From: LSUCC0057 sp042091915
GTDB taxonomy: Bacteria > Pseudomonadota > Gammaproteobacteria > Pseudomonadales > Porticoccaceae
Assembly: GCA_042091915.1 (NCBI GenBank)
Contig: JBELGO010000099.1
Coordinates: forward strand, 1-5,535
Direction: 5' to 3'
Length of the DNA: 5,535 nt
The position numbers and the translations under genes are program-made. Position 1 is the stretch's first letter; each line of letters opens with the position of its first letter. Of this stretch, positions 1-5,535 are shown one piece after another. The notes under the pieces are model-generated. The model saw only the letters and a list, made by a program, of their open reading frames with translations. It did no database searches and was not told where the DNA came from.

Positions 1-133
1 CGATGAAACGCAGCCCCAGCTGCTTGGCCAAAACCACGCCGATAGTGCTTTTGCCTGCGCCAGGCATACCAATTAGCGCGATTGGGTGATTGCAGCTACC
101 CGTTTGAGATGTTTTTTTAGGGTTGTGGGTCAT
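1..133 (-). CDS. Shikimate kinase-like P-loop kinase, N-terminal fragment (runs off left edge)
   Basis: The first 44 codons of a minus-strand gene are visible, starting at the ATG complementary to 131-133. After about 16 polar residues (MTHNPKKTSQTGSCNHP) comes a hydrophobic beta strand (IALIG) and a Walker A loop, GMPGAGKST (about residues 22-30), followed by IGVVLAKQLGLRFI. This strand / P-loop / helix / second-strand pattern is typical of shikimate kinases, which phosphorylate shikimate with ATP in aromatic amino acid synthesis. The helix after the P-loop reads IGVV where AroK-type enzymes usually have IGR, so it may be a divergent paralogue rather than the housekeeping AroK. The shikimate-binding and lid residues lie outside the window. 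The start is supported by a CAGGAAG ribosome binding site at 147-141, seven bases upstream of the ATG. It is divergent from the nadK operon. Other small-molecule or nucleotide kinases with the same fold remain possible. Confidence 0.8.
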   Translation of the reverse strand, partial: MTHNPKKTSQTGSCNHPIALIGMPGAGKSTIGVVLAKQLGLRFI

Positions 134-158
134 GCCTGGGCTTCCTGTTTTAATCACT

Positions 159-186
159 ATAATAGTATCTGTTAAGAGGCTGGAAA
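159..186 (-). promoter_or_regulatory. Candidate sigma-70 promoter for the kinase gene
   Basis: Read on the minus strand, TTTCCA (186-181, four of six matches to the -35 consensus) lies 16 bp before TATTAT (164-159, a good -10). Transcription would begin near 152, leaving a leader of about 19 nt that contains the CAGGAAG ribosome binding site. This is seen by eye only. An overlapping TACTAT (167-162) is an alternative -10. Confidence 0.4.
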
Positions 187-192
187 GTCTCT
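175..192. promoter_or_regulatory. Imperfect palindrome between divergent promoters, possible operator
   Basis: AGAGGCT (175-181) and AGTCTCT (186-192) form 7-bp inverted arms around GGAA. Only one arm position mismatches, and it would be a G-U wobble in RNA. The palindrome covers the candidate -35 of the leftward kinase promoter and the weak -35 region of the rightward nadK promoter, so a protein bound here could affect both. No recognised regulator consensus was identified. It ends upstream of the expected nadK transcription start, so it is more likely a DNA site than a leader hairpin. Confidence 0.3.
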
Positions 193-207
193 GCCTTTCT
201 GTATAAT
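180..207 (+). promoter_or_regulatory. Candidate promoter of the nadK-pepN gene train
   Basis: A perfect -10 hexamer TATAAT lies at 202-207. The best -35 at acceptable spacing is CTGGAA (180-185, 16-bp spacer), which matches only three of six consensus bases, so the promoter may be weak or activator-dependent. Transcription would start near 214. That leaves about 22 nt before the ATG at 237 but only about 10 nt before the alternative TTG at 225, which favours the ATG as the nadK start. Confidence 0.5.
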
Positions 208-236
208 TAGAGTTCATTTTACGCTTGGGTCATGCC

Positions 237-1145
237 ATGTCACAGGGTCAATCACTGCATTTTACTACGGTTGCGCTGCTCGCCAGTGTCAAAGTTGAAG
301 CAGTCAGTAGCACGCTAGAGAAACTCCAGCAGTACTTGCTCAGCGAGGGCTGCGAGGTGGTGTTTGAAGAGAGTACCGCGCAGCTGATGCCACACACTCC
401 GGCGGCGCTCAAACTGAGTGAATTTGCTGGCCAAGTGGATTTGTGCATCGTAGTTGGTGGCGATGGCAGTATGCTTAGTGCCTCGCGCAAAATTGCCGCC
501 ACCGGGATCCCGATGCTGGGTATAAACCGTGGACGGTTGGGGTTTCTCACCGATATATCTCCAGACGAGCTCGCTGAGCGCGTCGCTCCTGTTCTGCGCG
601 GCGAGTACAACATCAGCCAACGCTTTATGCTCAACGCTGAGGTCAGTCGCAATGGCGAGCTACTCAGCCGCGGCCGCGCGGTTAACGATGTCGTTCTCCA
701 CCCGGGTCGCTCGGTGCGGATGATGGAGTTTGATCTCTATGTCGACAAGCAGTTTGTCTACAGCCAAAGCTCGGACGGGGTGATTGTAGCGACTCCGACC
801 GGCTCTACCGCCTATGCGCTCTCGGCCGGCGGCCCGATTCTATTTCCCGAGCTAGACGCCATTATTGTGGTGCCGCTCAATCCGCATACGCTCAGCAGCC
901 GGCCCATTACCCTCTCTGGCAACGCTTGTATCGAACTGCAGGTGAGCGCGCGCAATGAGCTCATGCCACTGGTCACCTGTGACGGCCACAACGATTTTGA
1001 CACTCAGCCGGGCGATATTATTACCATTACCAAGCACCCCGATGTGCTCAAGCTGATACACCCATCAGATCACAACTTTTACGAGATCTGTCGCTCCAAG
1101 TTAGGCTGGGGAGGGCGCTTGGGCAAGCCCCTGAAGGGGCAGTAG
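237..1145 (+). CDS. nadK: NAD kinase
   Basis: NadK phosphorylates NAD(H) at the 2'-hydroxyl of the adenosine ribose with ATP, making NADP(H) in the cytosol. The 302-residue product is slightly longer than the E. coli enzyme (about 292). Visible motifs are the GGDGSML loop (74-80) with catalytic Asp76, INRGRLGFLTD (96-106), VNDVVLHPG (149-157), the glycine-rich DGVIVATPTGSTAYALSAGGP block (180-200), PHTLSSRP (216-223) and LIHP (273-276). The ATG at 237 is chosen over an in-frame TTG at 225 because it places GGDG where E. coli NadK has it and fits the predicted transcript start; the Shine-Dalgarno is weak (GGGT, 227-230). An unusual feature is Ser178 in QSSDG, where E. coli NadK has Arg175 (QRSDG), a position linked to rejection of NADH. 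It heads the rightward gene train, with the rhomboid gene beginning 4 nt after its stop. Confidence 0.96.
   Translation: MSQGQSLHFTTVALLASVKVEAVSSTLEKLQQYLLSEGCEVVFEESTAQLMPHTPAALKLSEFAGQVDLCIVVGGDGSMLSASRKIAATGIPMLGINRGRLGFLTDISPDELAERVAPVLRGEYNISQRFMLNAEVSRNGELLSRGRAVNDVVLHPGRSVRMMEFDLYVDKQFVYSQSSDGVIVATPTGSTAYALSAGGPILFPELDAIIVVPLNPHTLSSRPITLSGNACIELQVSARNELMPLVTCDGHNDFDTQPGDIITITKHPDVLKLIHPSDHNFYEICRSKLGWGGRLGKPLKGQ
1127..1140 (+). promoter_or_regulatory. Small hairpin over the rhomboid ribosome binding site
   Basis: GCCCC (1127-1131) and GGGGC (1136-1140) form a perfect 5-bp GC stem around a TGAA loop at the very end of nadK. The right arm contains the only good Shine-Dalgarno-like run (AAGGGG, 1134-1139) for the rhomboid ATG at 1150. 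Ribosomes finishing nadK would melt it, consistent with translational coupling. No T-run follows, so it is not an intrinsic terminator. The regulatory role is inferred. Confidence 0.35.
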
Positions 1146-1149
1146 GTTG

Positions 1150-1749
1150 ATGCAAGTTGACCCGCGTCCACTCAGCCAACAGCTGCGCTCCAACCCACTG
1201 GTGGCGCTGCTGATAGCCGGTTCACTGATCGGTTACTTTGTCGCCACCCATATGCGCCCACCAGCCGAGTTGTTTTTTTTGCCGCCCGACAAAGGGCAGT
1301 GGTGGCAGTCGCTGAGCCCGATTTTCCTCCATTTTGGTATTGCTCACTTTGCTTTTAATGCGCTCTGGTTACTTATTTTAGGCACCCGCATAGAGAGTTA
1401 TAGCGGTGCATTGCACCTTTTATTACTGGTCGCTGTGACAGCTTTGCTGTCGAACATGGCGCAATATGCGTGGAGTGGCAGCCGCGCGTTTGGGGGGATG
1501 TCGGGCGTGATTTACGGTCTGCTCGGCTATCTCTATGTGCGCGGCCATTTAAATAAAATCGCTTGTTACCAGCTCCCCAACCAGTTGGTTGGCTTTATGG
1601 TCGGTTGGATGCTGTTGTGTATGACCGGCCTGCCTACACTGCTGCTGGGCAGTGGTATTGCCAATGCCGCTCACGCTGGCGGTTTGCTCGCCGGTGTAGC
1701 CGTCGGCCTGCTTTTCGCCGCGGCACCGCAGCGCAGCGGCCAAGATTAA
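1150..1749 (+). CDS. Rhomboid family intramembrane serine protease (GlpG-like core)
   Basis: Rhomboids cleave transmembrane helices of substrates within the inner membrane using a Ser-His dyad. In this 199-residue protein the nucleophile is Ser118 in GGMSGV (115-120), the catalytic His is His175 in NAAHAGG (172-178), and the oxyanion-stabilising pair is His66/Asn70 in HFAFN. The spacings (66 to 118 to 175) track E. coli GlpG 150/201/254. About six membrane segments are visible (roughly 16-33, 56-78, 86-104, 114-131, 145-167 and 173-191). It lacks the cytoplasmic N-terminal domain of GlpG, so it is a minimal six-helix rhomboid. The ATG at 1150 follows the nadK stop by 4 nt; a TTG immediately before it would add only one residue. 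Translation is probably coupled to nadK. The substrate cannot be told from the sequence. A run of eight T residues (1273-1280) lies in codons 42-44. Confidence 0.93.
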   Translation: MQVDPRPLSQQLRSNPLVALLIAGSLIGYFVATHMRPPAELFFLPPDKGQWWQSLSPIFLHFGIAHFAFNALWLLILGTRIESYSGALHLLLLVAVTALLSNMAQYAWSGSRAFGGMSGVIYGLLGYLYVRGHLNKIACYQLPNQLVGFMVGWMLLCMTGLPTLLLGSGIANAAHAGGLLAGVAVGLLFAAAPQRSGQD

Positions 1750-1773
1750 TTGAAACGCTATTGAGAGGTAGAG

Positions 1774-2022
1774 ATGGACGTTAAGCAGTTATTGCAATCG
1801 ATAACCCCTGATATTTATCAGCGCCTGGTGCGCGCGGTAGAGATAGGTCGGTGGCCCGACGGCCGCACACTGAGCGCCGAACAGCGCGAAACCTGTATGC
1901 AGGCAATTATTGCTTACGATCAACAAAAGCCCACTGAGCAGCGCACCGGCTATGTGCCGCCAAAGCCGACGCCGTGTGCCGACAGCGCACCATCGGAAGA
2001 GCCGATTAGTTGGAAGCATTAA
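1774..2022 (+). CDS. DUF1315 family protein (YeaC-like)
   Basis: This small 82-residue protein has the N-terminal block typical of the DUF1315/YeaC family: ITPDIYQRLVRAVEIGRWPDG (10-30), then a helix containing QRETCMQAIIAYD (37-49). E. coli YeaC shares the pattern MTPEVYQRL..AVELGKWPDG..L...Q...C. The tail (about 51-82) is polar and proline-rich, ending PISWKH. There is no signal peptide or membrane segment, so it is likely cytosolic. The function of the family is unknown. A clear Shine-Dalgarno (GAGAGG, 1763-1768) lies 5 nt before the ATG. It follows the rhomboid gene by 24 nt, and its stop is separated by a single base from the next start, so it and the DUF2797 gene are probably translated as a pair. 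Confidence 0.9.
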   Translation: MDVKQLLQSITPDIYQRLVRAVEIGRWPDGRTLSAEQRETCMQAIIAYDQQKPTEQRTGYVPPKPTPCADSAPSEEPISWKH

Positions 2023-2023
2023 A

Positions 2024-2899
2024 ATGGCTGCAACGAATAGTGCACAGCTAGAACAGTTGCAGCCCGGTGCTCCGCTCTCCGGCACACTGGGTAAAATGCA
2101 GGTTGTCGATACGGCGCCGGTGAGCTATCGCCTACCGCTCGGTGAACATCTGGTGGATATGAATGCGCTGATAGGCTCACAACTCCAGCTCAGTTACACC
2201 GGCGTGATCCACTGCGTGCACTGCAACCGGGTTTCTAAAAAAAGCTTCAATCAAGGCTTTTGTTATCCTTGTTTTCGCAAGCTGGCAGCCTGCGACAGCT
2301 GTATTGTCAGCCCTGAAAAGTGCCACTTTGATGCCGGCACCTGCCGCGAGCCAGAGTGGGCTGAGCGCAACTGTTTCACCGATCACTTTGTCTATTTAGC
2401 CAATTCCTCGGGCATTAAAGTAGGAATAACCCGCGGCACTCAACTGCCGACCCGTTGGATAGATCAGGGTGCTGTTGCGGCACTGCCGATTTTCCGCGTG
2501 GCCAACCGACGTCTCGCCGGGCTGTTAGAGGAGCAGTTGCGCGCTCATGTCAGCGATCGCACGCAGTGGCAGGCCATGCTCAAAGGCTCGCCGGAGCCTG
2601 TCGATCTGGTCGCCGCGCGCGAGCAGCTATTTGGTTATGCTGAACAAGCTATTGATGCACTGATGAGTGACGCGGGGCCAACCGATATTGTTGTGCTCGA
2701 CGACATACAACCACAGCATTTTGAATTCCCAGTCGCTCAGTTTCCAGGAAAAGTGAAGAGCTTTAACTTGGACAAAACCGCAGAAGTGAGTGGGGAGTTA
2801 CAAGGTATCAAAGGGCAGTATCTAATTTTTGACAGTGGCGTGATCAATATCCGCAAATTTGGCGGTTATAACGTGGTGCTTGAGCAACTGGCCAAGTAG
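2024..2899 (+). CDS. DUF2797 family protein, cysteine-rich with GIY-YIG-like segment
   Basis: This 291-residue protein matches the DUF2797 family, whose function is not established to my knowledge. A cysteine-rich module occupies residues 63-117: HCVHC (63-67), CYPC (80-83), CDSC (90-93), then Cys100, Cys107 and Cys117, a likely zinc-binding unit. Next comes HFVYLANSSGIKVGITR (121-137) and LPTRWIDQGA (141-150), then LAGLLEEQLRAHV (164-176) and TQW (180-182). By eye this resembles the short beta strands, Arg and Glu-bearing helix of GIY-YIG/T5orf172 nuclease domains, but that is inference. The C-terminal third (about 220-291) looks like mixed beta structure. The ATG at 2024 is chosen because GGAAG (2012-2016) lies 7 nt upstream and a longer frame would overlap the DUF1315 gene. 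There is no signal or membrane segment, so it is probably cytosolic. Confidence 0.88.
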   Translation: MAATNSAQLEQLQPGAPLSGTLGKMQVVDTAPVSYRLPLGEHLVDMNALIGSQLQLSYTGVIHCVHCNRVSKKSFNQGFCYPCFRKLAACDSCIVSPEKCHFDAGTCREPEWAERNCFTDHFVYLANSSGIKVGITRGTQLPTRWIDQGAVAALPIFRVANRRLAGLLEEQLRAHVSDRTQWQAMLKGSPEPVDLVAAREQLFGYAEQAIDALMSDAGPTDIVVLDDIQPQHFEFPVAQFPGKVKSFNLDKTAEVSGELQGIKGQYLIFDSGVINIRKFGGYNVVLEQLAK

Positions 2900-2912
2900 C
2901 TAGACCTTAACA

Positions 2913-2918
2913 GGGGAG
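2913..2918 (+). promoter_or_regulatory. Strong ribosome binding site of the esterase gene
   Basis: GGGGAG within ACAGGGGAG sits 5 nt before the ATG at 2924 in an A-rich context. It is the strongest Shine-Dalgarno in the window and fixes the start of the hydrolase. It also suggests that this gene is translated independently of its upstream neighbour, unlike nadK/rhomboid or esterase/pepN. Confidence 0.7.
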
Positions 2919-2923
2919 AAAAA

Positions 2924-4207
2924 ATGATCTGGTGGTTAATAGCTATACTTTATTCCGTGTTGGGTTTTAATCTAATGCGATCGCGCACAAGAATACTCAA
3001 ACGGGTGCCGTGGGTTACTTTTGGCTTTGCCATGCTCACCAGCGAGACAGCACCGCAGTTATTAGCACTGCTTATAGTGGCACTGCTTGCCGGGCTATTC
3101 GGCTCTGCTTCAGGACTGCCATTATTAATCATGGTCCTCTCGGCAGGGCCGCTGGTGTGGGCGATTTACCACTCTCGCCAAGTGCCAGTGCAGGTAGAGA
3201 AAGCGCTCAAAGATGGCCTGGGAAGCGACTACACAAAAGAATTGTCTAGCGCTGTAAATACTGCGTCAACGCCGGATTGGCAGCGGGTGATAAACCCTGT
3301 CGGCTTCCGTGAGCCGGGTGTCGAAGTCTTGCGCAATGTCGCCTATGCGCCGCACGGTACACGCACCCAGCTTGACATCTATCGGCCCACCCAGCGCCCA
3401 CCCGGCGGCTGCCCGGTGTTGTTGCAGATACACGGCGGTGCTTGGATGTTTGGCTCCAAAAATGAACAGGGCCTGCCGCTGATGAACTATCTAGCCAGCC
3501 AAGGTTGGATCTGTTTTGCCATTAACTACCGTTTGGCGCCCTCACAGCCATTTCCGACCCAGATAGAAGATTGTAAAAAAGCCCTCCAGTGGATCCGTCG
3601 CGAAGGTAAAGAGTACGGAGCCAATCCAGAATTCGTCGCCGTTAGCGGTGGTTCAGCAGGTGGTCATTTGGCCGCCTTAGTCGGCATGACCGGCGAGAGC
3701 GAACTGTTTAGCGATGGCAGTGGTGATACCAGTATTCAAGCGATGGTGCCATTCTACGGTCTTTACGATTTGGTCCCGCGCGGTGAGCATCCTAATGATG
3801 AGCTAGTTATCCGTCTGTTAGATCAAAGGCTGTTCCACGAGACGCCGGTGCAAAACGCGCAACTGTGGGAATCTGCTTGCCCAGTTAACTACCTAGATCA
3901 CTCCCTGCCACCGGCGATGGTGATTCATGGCCAAATAGACAGCTTAGTGCCGCTCTCTACGGCGCAAAATTTTGTCGCGCAGCTCTCTGCTAAATCGACC
4001 AATCCAGTGGTCTACTTAGAGTTGCCAGCTGCCGAACACAGCTTTGATGTGCCCAACAGCTGGCGCAGTCAGGTGGTTGCGCGCGGTGTACACCGCTTCT
4101 TAGAGTGGTCGCGCAGCCGTTATTACAGCGAACCAACAGAACAAACCGCGCAGCCTAGTGCAGCGGAACTGCAATCCCACAACAGTGAGCAAGCCGCCGA
4201 TGAGTGA
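2924..4207 (+). CDS. Membrane-anchored alpha/beta hydrolase (carboxylesterase/lipase-like)
   Basis: This 427-residue protein has an N-terminal membrane region (segments about 3-18, 43-60 and 65-82) followed by an alpha/beta hydrolase domain (about 130-395). The oxyanion-hole motif is HGGAW (170-174). The nucleophile elbow is GGSAGG with Ser244. The likely acid and base are Asp339 (GQIDSLVP) and His372 (AEHSF). NYRLAP (201-206) is typical of hormone-sensitive-lipase-type esterases. From memory, HGGAW/GGSAGGHL plus an N-terminal membrane domain resembles mycobacterial Lip-type esterases. Basic residues after segments 1 and 3 (RSRTRILKR and HSRQ) place the catalytic domain on the cytoplasmic side by the positive-inside rule. 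The last 30 residues are polar, Gln/Glu-rich and probably disordered. The substrate is unknown; acyl esters or lipid-like molecules are plausible. Its end overlaps the start of pepN by 8 nt. Confidence 0.9.
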   Translation: MIWWLIAILYSVLGFNLMRSRTRILKRVPWVTFGFAMLTSETAPQLLALLIVALLAGLFGSASGLPLLIMVLSAGPLVWAIYHSRQVPVQVEKALKDGLGSDYTKELSSAVNTASTPDWQRVINPVGFREPGVEVLRNVAYAPHGTRTQLDIYRPTQRPPGGCPVLLQIHGGAWMFGSKNEQGLPLMNYLASQGWICFAINYRLAPSQPFPTQIEDCKKALQWIRREGKEYGANPEFVAVSGGSAGGHLAALVGMTGESELFSDGSGDTSIQAMVPFYGLYDLVPRGEHPNDELVIRLLDQRLFHETPVQNAQLWESACPVNYLDHSLPPAMVIHGQIDSLVPLSTAQNFVAQLSAKSTNPVVYLELPAAEHSFDVPNSWRSQVVARGVHRFLEWSRSRYYSEPTEQTAQPSAAELQSHNSEQAADE

Positions 4208-5535
4208 AGCCCAAGCCGCCGCCAACCGCGCAGTACAACTGCGCGACTACCAACCACCGGCGTTCTTAATAGATCGTGTCGATTTAAATGTTGAGCTATT
4301 CGAAGAATATACCGAGGTGCAAGCTAGCCTGTCGCTGCGCCGCAATCCACGCGGCGCCGCCAATGCCGCGCTAGTGTTGGATGGCGGCACCGGTCTGCAA
4401 CTGCAGTCTATAGCGCTCGATGGCGCAGAGCTTGATCCGGCGCGCTACTCGCGCGAGGGTGAAACCCTCACTATTAACCGCCTTGGCGATACGGCAACTT
4501 TGACTACGGTAGTCACTATTGATCCCGCCGCCAATACCACGCTCGAGGGGCTCTACCGCTCGCGTCAGCTCTACTGCACGCAGTGCGAGGCCGAGGGCTT
4601 TAGGCATATTACCTTTTATCTCGATCGCCCCGATGTGTTGGCTGAGTTCCACTGTCGAATTAGCGCTGACAAGCAAACGTTCCCAATTTTGCTGAGCAAT
4701 GGCAACCGCATCGACAGTGGCGAGCTCGACGGCGGCCGTCACTTTGTGCAGTGGCACGATCCGTTTAAAAAGCCCTGTTATCTGTTTGCTCTGGTAGCGG
4801 GTGATTTGGCCTCGGTTGTAGACTCGTTTACTACTGCTTCGGGTCGCGAAGTTGAGTTAGTGATCTATGTTGAGGAAAAAGACCTCGATAAGTGCGATCA
4901 TGCTATGCGTTCGCTCAAAGCCTCAATGGCCTGGGACGAACAGCGCTACGGCCGCGAGTATGACCTCGATCTATTTATGATTGTCGCCGTCGACGACTTC
5001 AATATGGGCGCGATGGAGAACAAAGGGCTCAATATATTTAATACCTCGGCGGTTTTAGCGAACCCCAAGGTTGCTACAGATGCCACTTTCCAGCGCATCG
5101 AGAGCATTGTTGCCCACGAGTATTTTCACAATTGGTCGGGCAACCGTGTGACCTGTCGGGATTGGTTTCAGCTAAGTCTCAAAGAGGGTTTTACCGTCTT
5201 TCGCGACGCACAGTTCTCGGCCGATATGAATGCCGCGGTGGTAAAGCGGATTGAAGATGTCGCTGTGTTGCGTACCCTGCAGTTTGCTGAGGACGCGGGG
5301 CCATTGGCCCACCCGGTTCAGCCACAGTCCTATGTTGAGATCAACAATTTCTACACAGTCACCGTCTATGAAAAAGGGGCTGAAGTAGTGGGTATGTTGC
5401 ACACCTTACTGGGTGAGGCGCAATTCCGCGCCGGCAGTGATCTTTATTTTGATCGCTATGATGGCCAAGCCGTCACTATTGAAGAGTTCGTCAGCGCCAT
5501 GGAAGAGGTCTCTGGACGCGATTTGCAGCAGTTCC
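4200..5535 (+). CDS. pepN: Aminopeptidase N, family M1 (3' end outside window)
   Basis: PepN is a cytosolic zinc aminopeptidase that removes N-terminal residues from peptides late in protein breakdown. 445 codons are visible and open throughout; the family is usually about 870-880 residues, so roughly half is present. The N-terminal beta domain includes QCEAEGFR (128-135, Glu130 corresponding to E. coli Glu121). The catalytic domain has GAMEN (270-274) preceded by Met269 (E. coli Met260), and the zinc site HEYFH (306-310) with the third ligand Glu329 eighteen residues later (HExxH-x18-E). Tyr390 in the NNFYTVTVYEKG block corresponds to catalytic Tyr381. Identity to E. coli PepN is very high around this block. 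The ATG at 4200 overlaps the esterase stop (ATGAGTGA), and no strong Shine-Dalgarno precedes it, suggesting translation by re-initiation. All catalytic residues expected in this half are intact. Confidence 0.97.
   Translation, partial: MSEAQAAANRAVQLRDYQPPAFLIDRVDLNVELFEEYTEVQASLSLRRNPRGAANAALVLDGGTGLQLQSIALDGAELDPARYSREGETLTINRLGDTATLTTVVTIDPAANTTLEGLYRSRQLYCTQCEAEGFRHITFYLDRPDVLAEFHCRISADKQTFPILLSNGNRIDSGELDGGRHFVQWHDPFKKPCYLFALVAGDLASVVDSFTTASGREVELVIYVEEKDLDKCDHAMRSLKASMAWDEQRYGREYDLDLFMIVAVDDFNMGAMENKGLNIFNTSAVLANPKVATDATFQRIESIVAHEYFHNWSGNRVTCRDWFQLSLKEGFTVFRDAQFSADMNAAVVKRIEDVAVLRTLQFAEDAGPLAHPVQPQSYVEINNFYTVTVYEKGAEVVGMLHTLLGEAQFRAGSDLYFDRYDGQAVTIEEFVSAMEEVSGRDLQQF

Noticed and set aside
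232..318. Short 28-codon frame starting at an ATG just upstream of nadK, as a leader peptide
   Set aside because: It overlaps nadK almost entirely in another frame, lacks a ribosome binding site and has no regulatory codon pattern.
248..652. Open frames on the minus strand inside nadK (248-652 and 315-620)
   Set aside because: They lie wholly opposite a clear NAD kinase, have no family resemblance or ribosome binding site, and are expected shadows of GC-biased coding sequence.
668..682. GC-rich palindromic stretch including GCGGCCGC in nadK
   Set aside because: It encodes ordinary residues (SRGRAV) of NAD kinase, and alternating GC codons give such palindromes by chance.
1910..2023. A 38-residue upstream extension of the DUF2797 gene
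   Set aside because: It would overlap most of the second half of the DUF1315 gene, begins at a non-ATG codon without a ribosome binding site, and looks unlike the family. The ATG at 2024 has a good Shine-Dalgarno.
2237..2243. A7-G run in the DUF2797 gene as a programmed frameshift site like that of dnaX
   Set aside because: The run is read AAA AAA AGC, so the slippery heptamer A-AAA-AAG is not in the required frame. The protein also continues normally through it.
2900..2923. Gap between DUF2797 and the esterase as a terminator or promoter
   Set aside because: It is only 24 nt, has no inverted repeat with a T-run and no -10-like hexamer. It contains just the esterase ribosome binding site.
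4371..4757. 128-codon open frame on the minus strand inside pepN
   Set aside because: It is antisense to the conserved N-terminal domain of PepN, with no recognisable motif. The plus frame aligns continuously with E. coli PepN.

Overview
The window looks like the chromosome of a gammaproteobacterium, probably a marine or environmental member of the Pseudomonas/Cellvibrionales-type lineages. The grounds are a NAD kinase and an aminopeptidase N that align closely, from memory, with their Escherichia coli counterparts, a YeaC-type DUF1315 protein and a DUF2797 protein. The gene order nadK - rhomboid - DUF1315 - DUF2797 - pepN resembles, from memory, the Pseudomonas arrangement. Base composition is moderately GC-rich and even throughout. 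I see no insertion sequence, integrase, tRNA or rRNA gene, or CRISPR array.

Layout. Positions 1-133 (minus strand) hold the first 44 codons of a P-loop kinase of the shikimate kinase type, which runs off the left edge. Positions 134-236 are a short divergent promoter region with one candidate -10 element on each strand and an 18-bp imperfect palindrome between them. Everything from 237 to the right edge is one tightly packed plus-strand gene train: NAD kinase (237-1145), rhomboid intramembrane protease (1150-1749), a small DUF1315/YeaC protein (1774-2022), a cysteine-rich DUF2797 protein (2024-2899), a membrane-anchored alpha/beta-hydrolase esterase (2924-4207) and aminopeptidase N (4200 to beyond 5535, 3' truncated). 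The gaps are 4, 24, 1 and 24 nt, followed by an 8-nt overlap, and there is no terminator between genes. A single operon is therefore likely.

Function. The genes do not form one obvious pathway: cofactor synthesis (NADP from NAD), membrane proteolysis, two conserved proteins of unknown role, an ester hydrolase and cytosolic peptide breakdown. This is mostly ordinary core-genome content. The points most worth a second look are: (i) the NAD kinase carries Ser where the E. coli enzyme has Arg175, a residue tied to exclusion of NADH; (ii) the DUF2797 protein reads as a multi-cysteine zinc module followed by a GIY-YIG/T5orf172-like segment; (iii) a multi-membrane-segment esterase resembling actinobacterial Lip-type enzymes sits between DUF2797 and pepN; (iv) a small hairpin at the nadK/rhomboid junction sequesters the likely ribosome binding site. 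I found no convincing evidence of a wholly new system.
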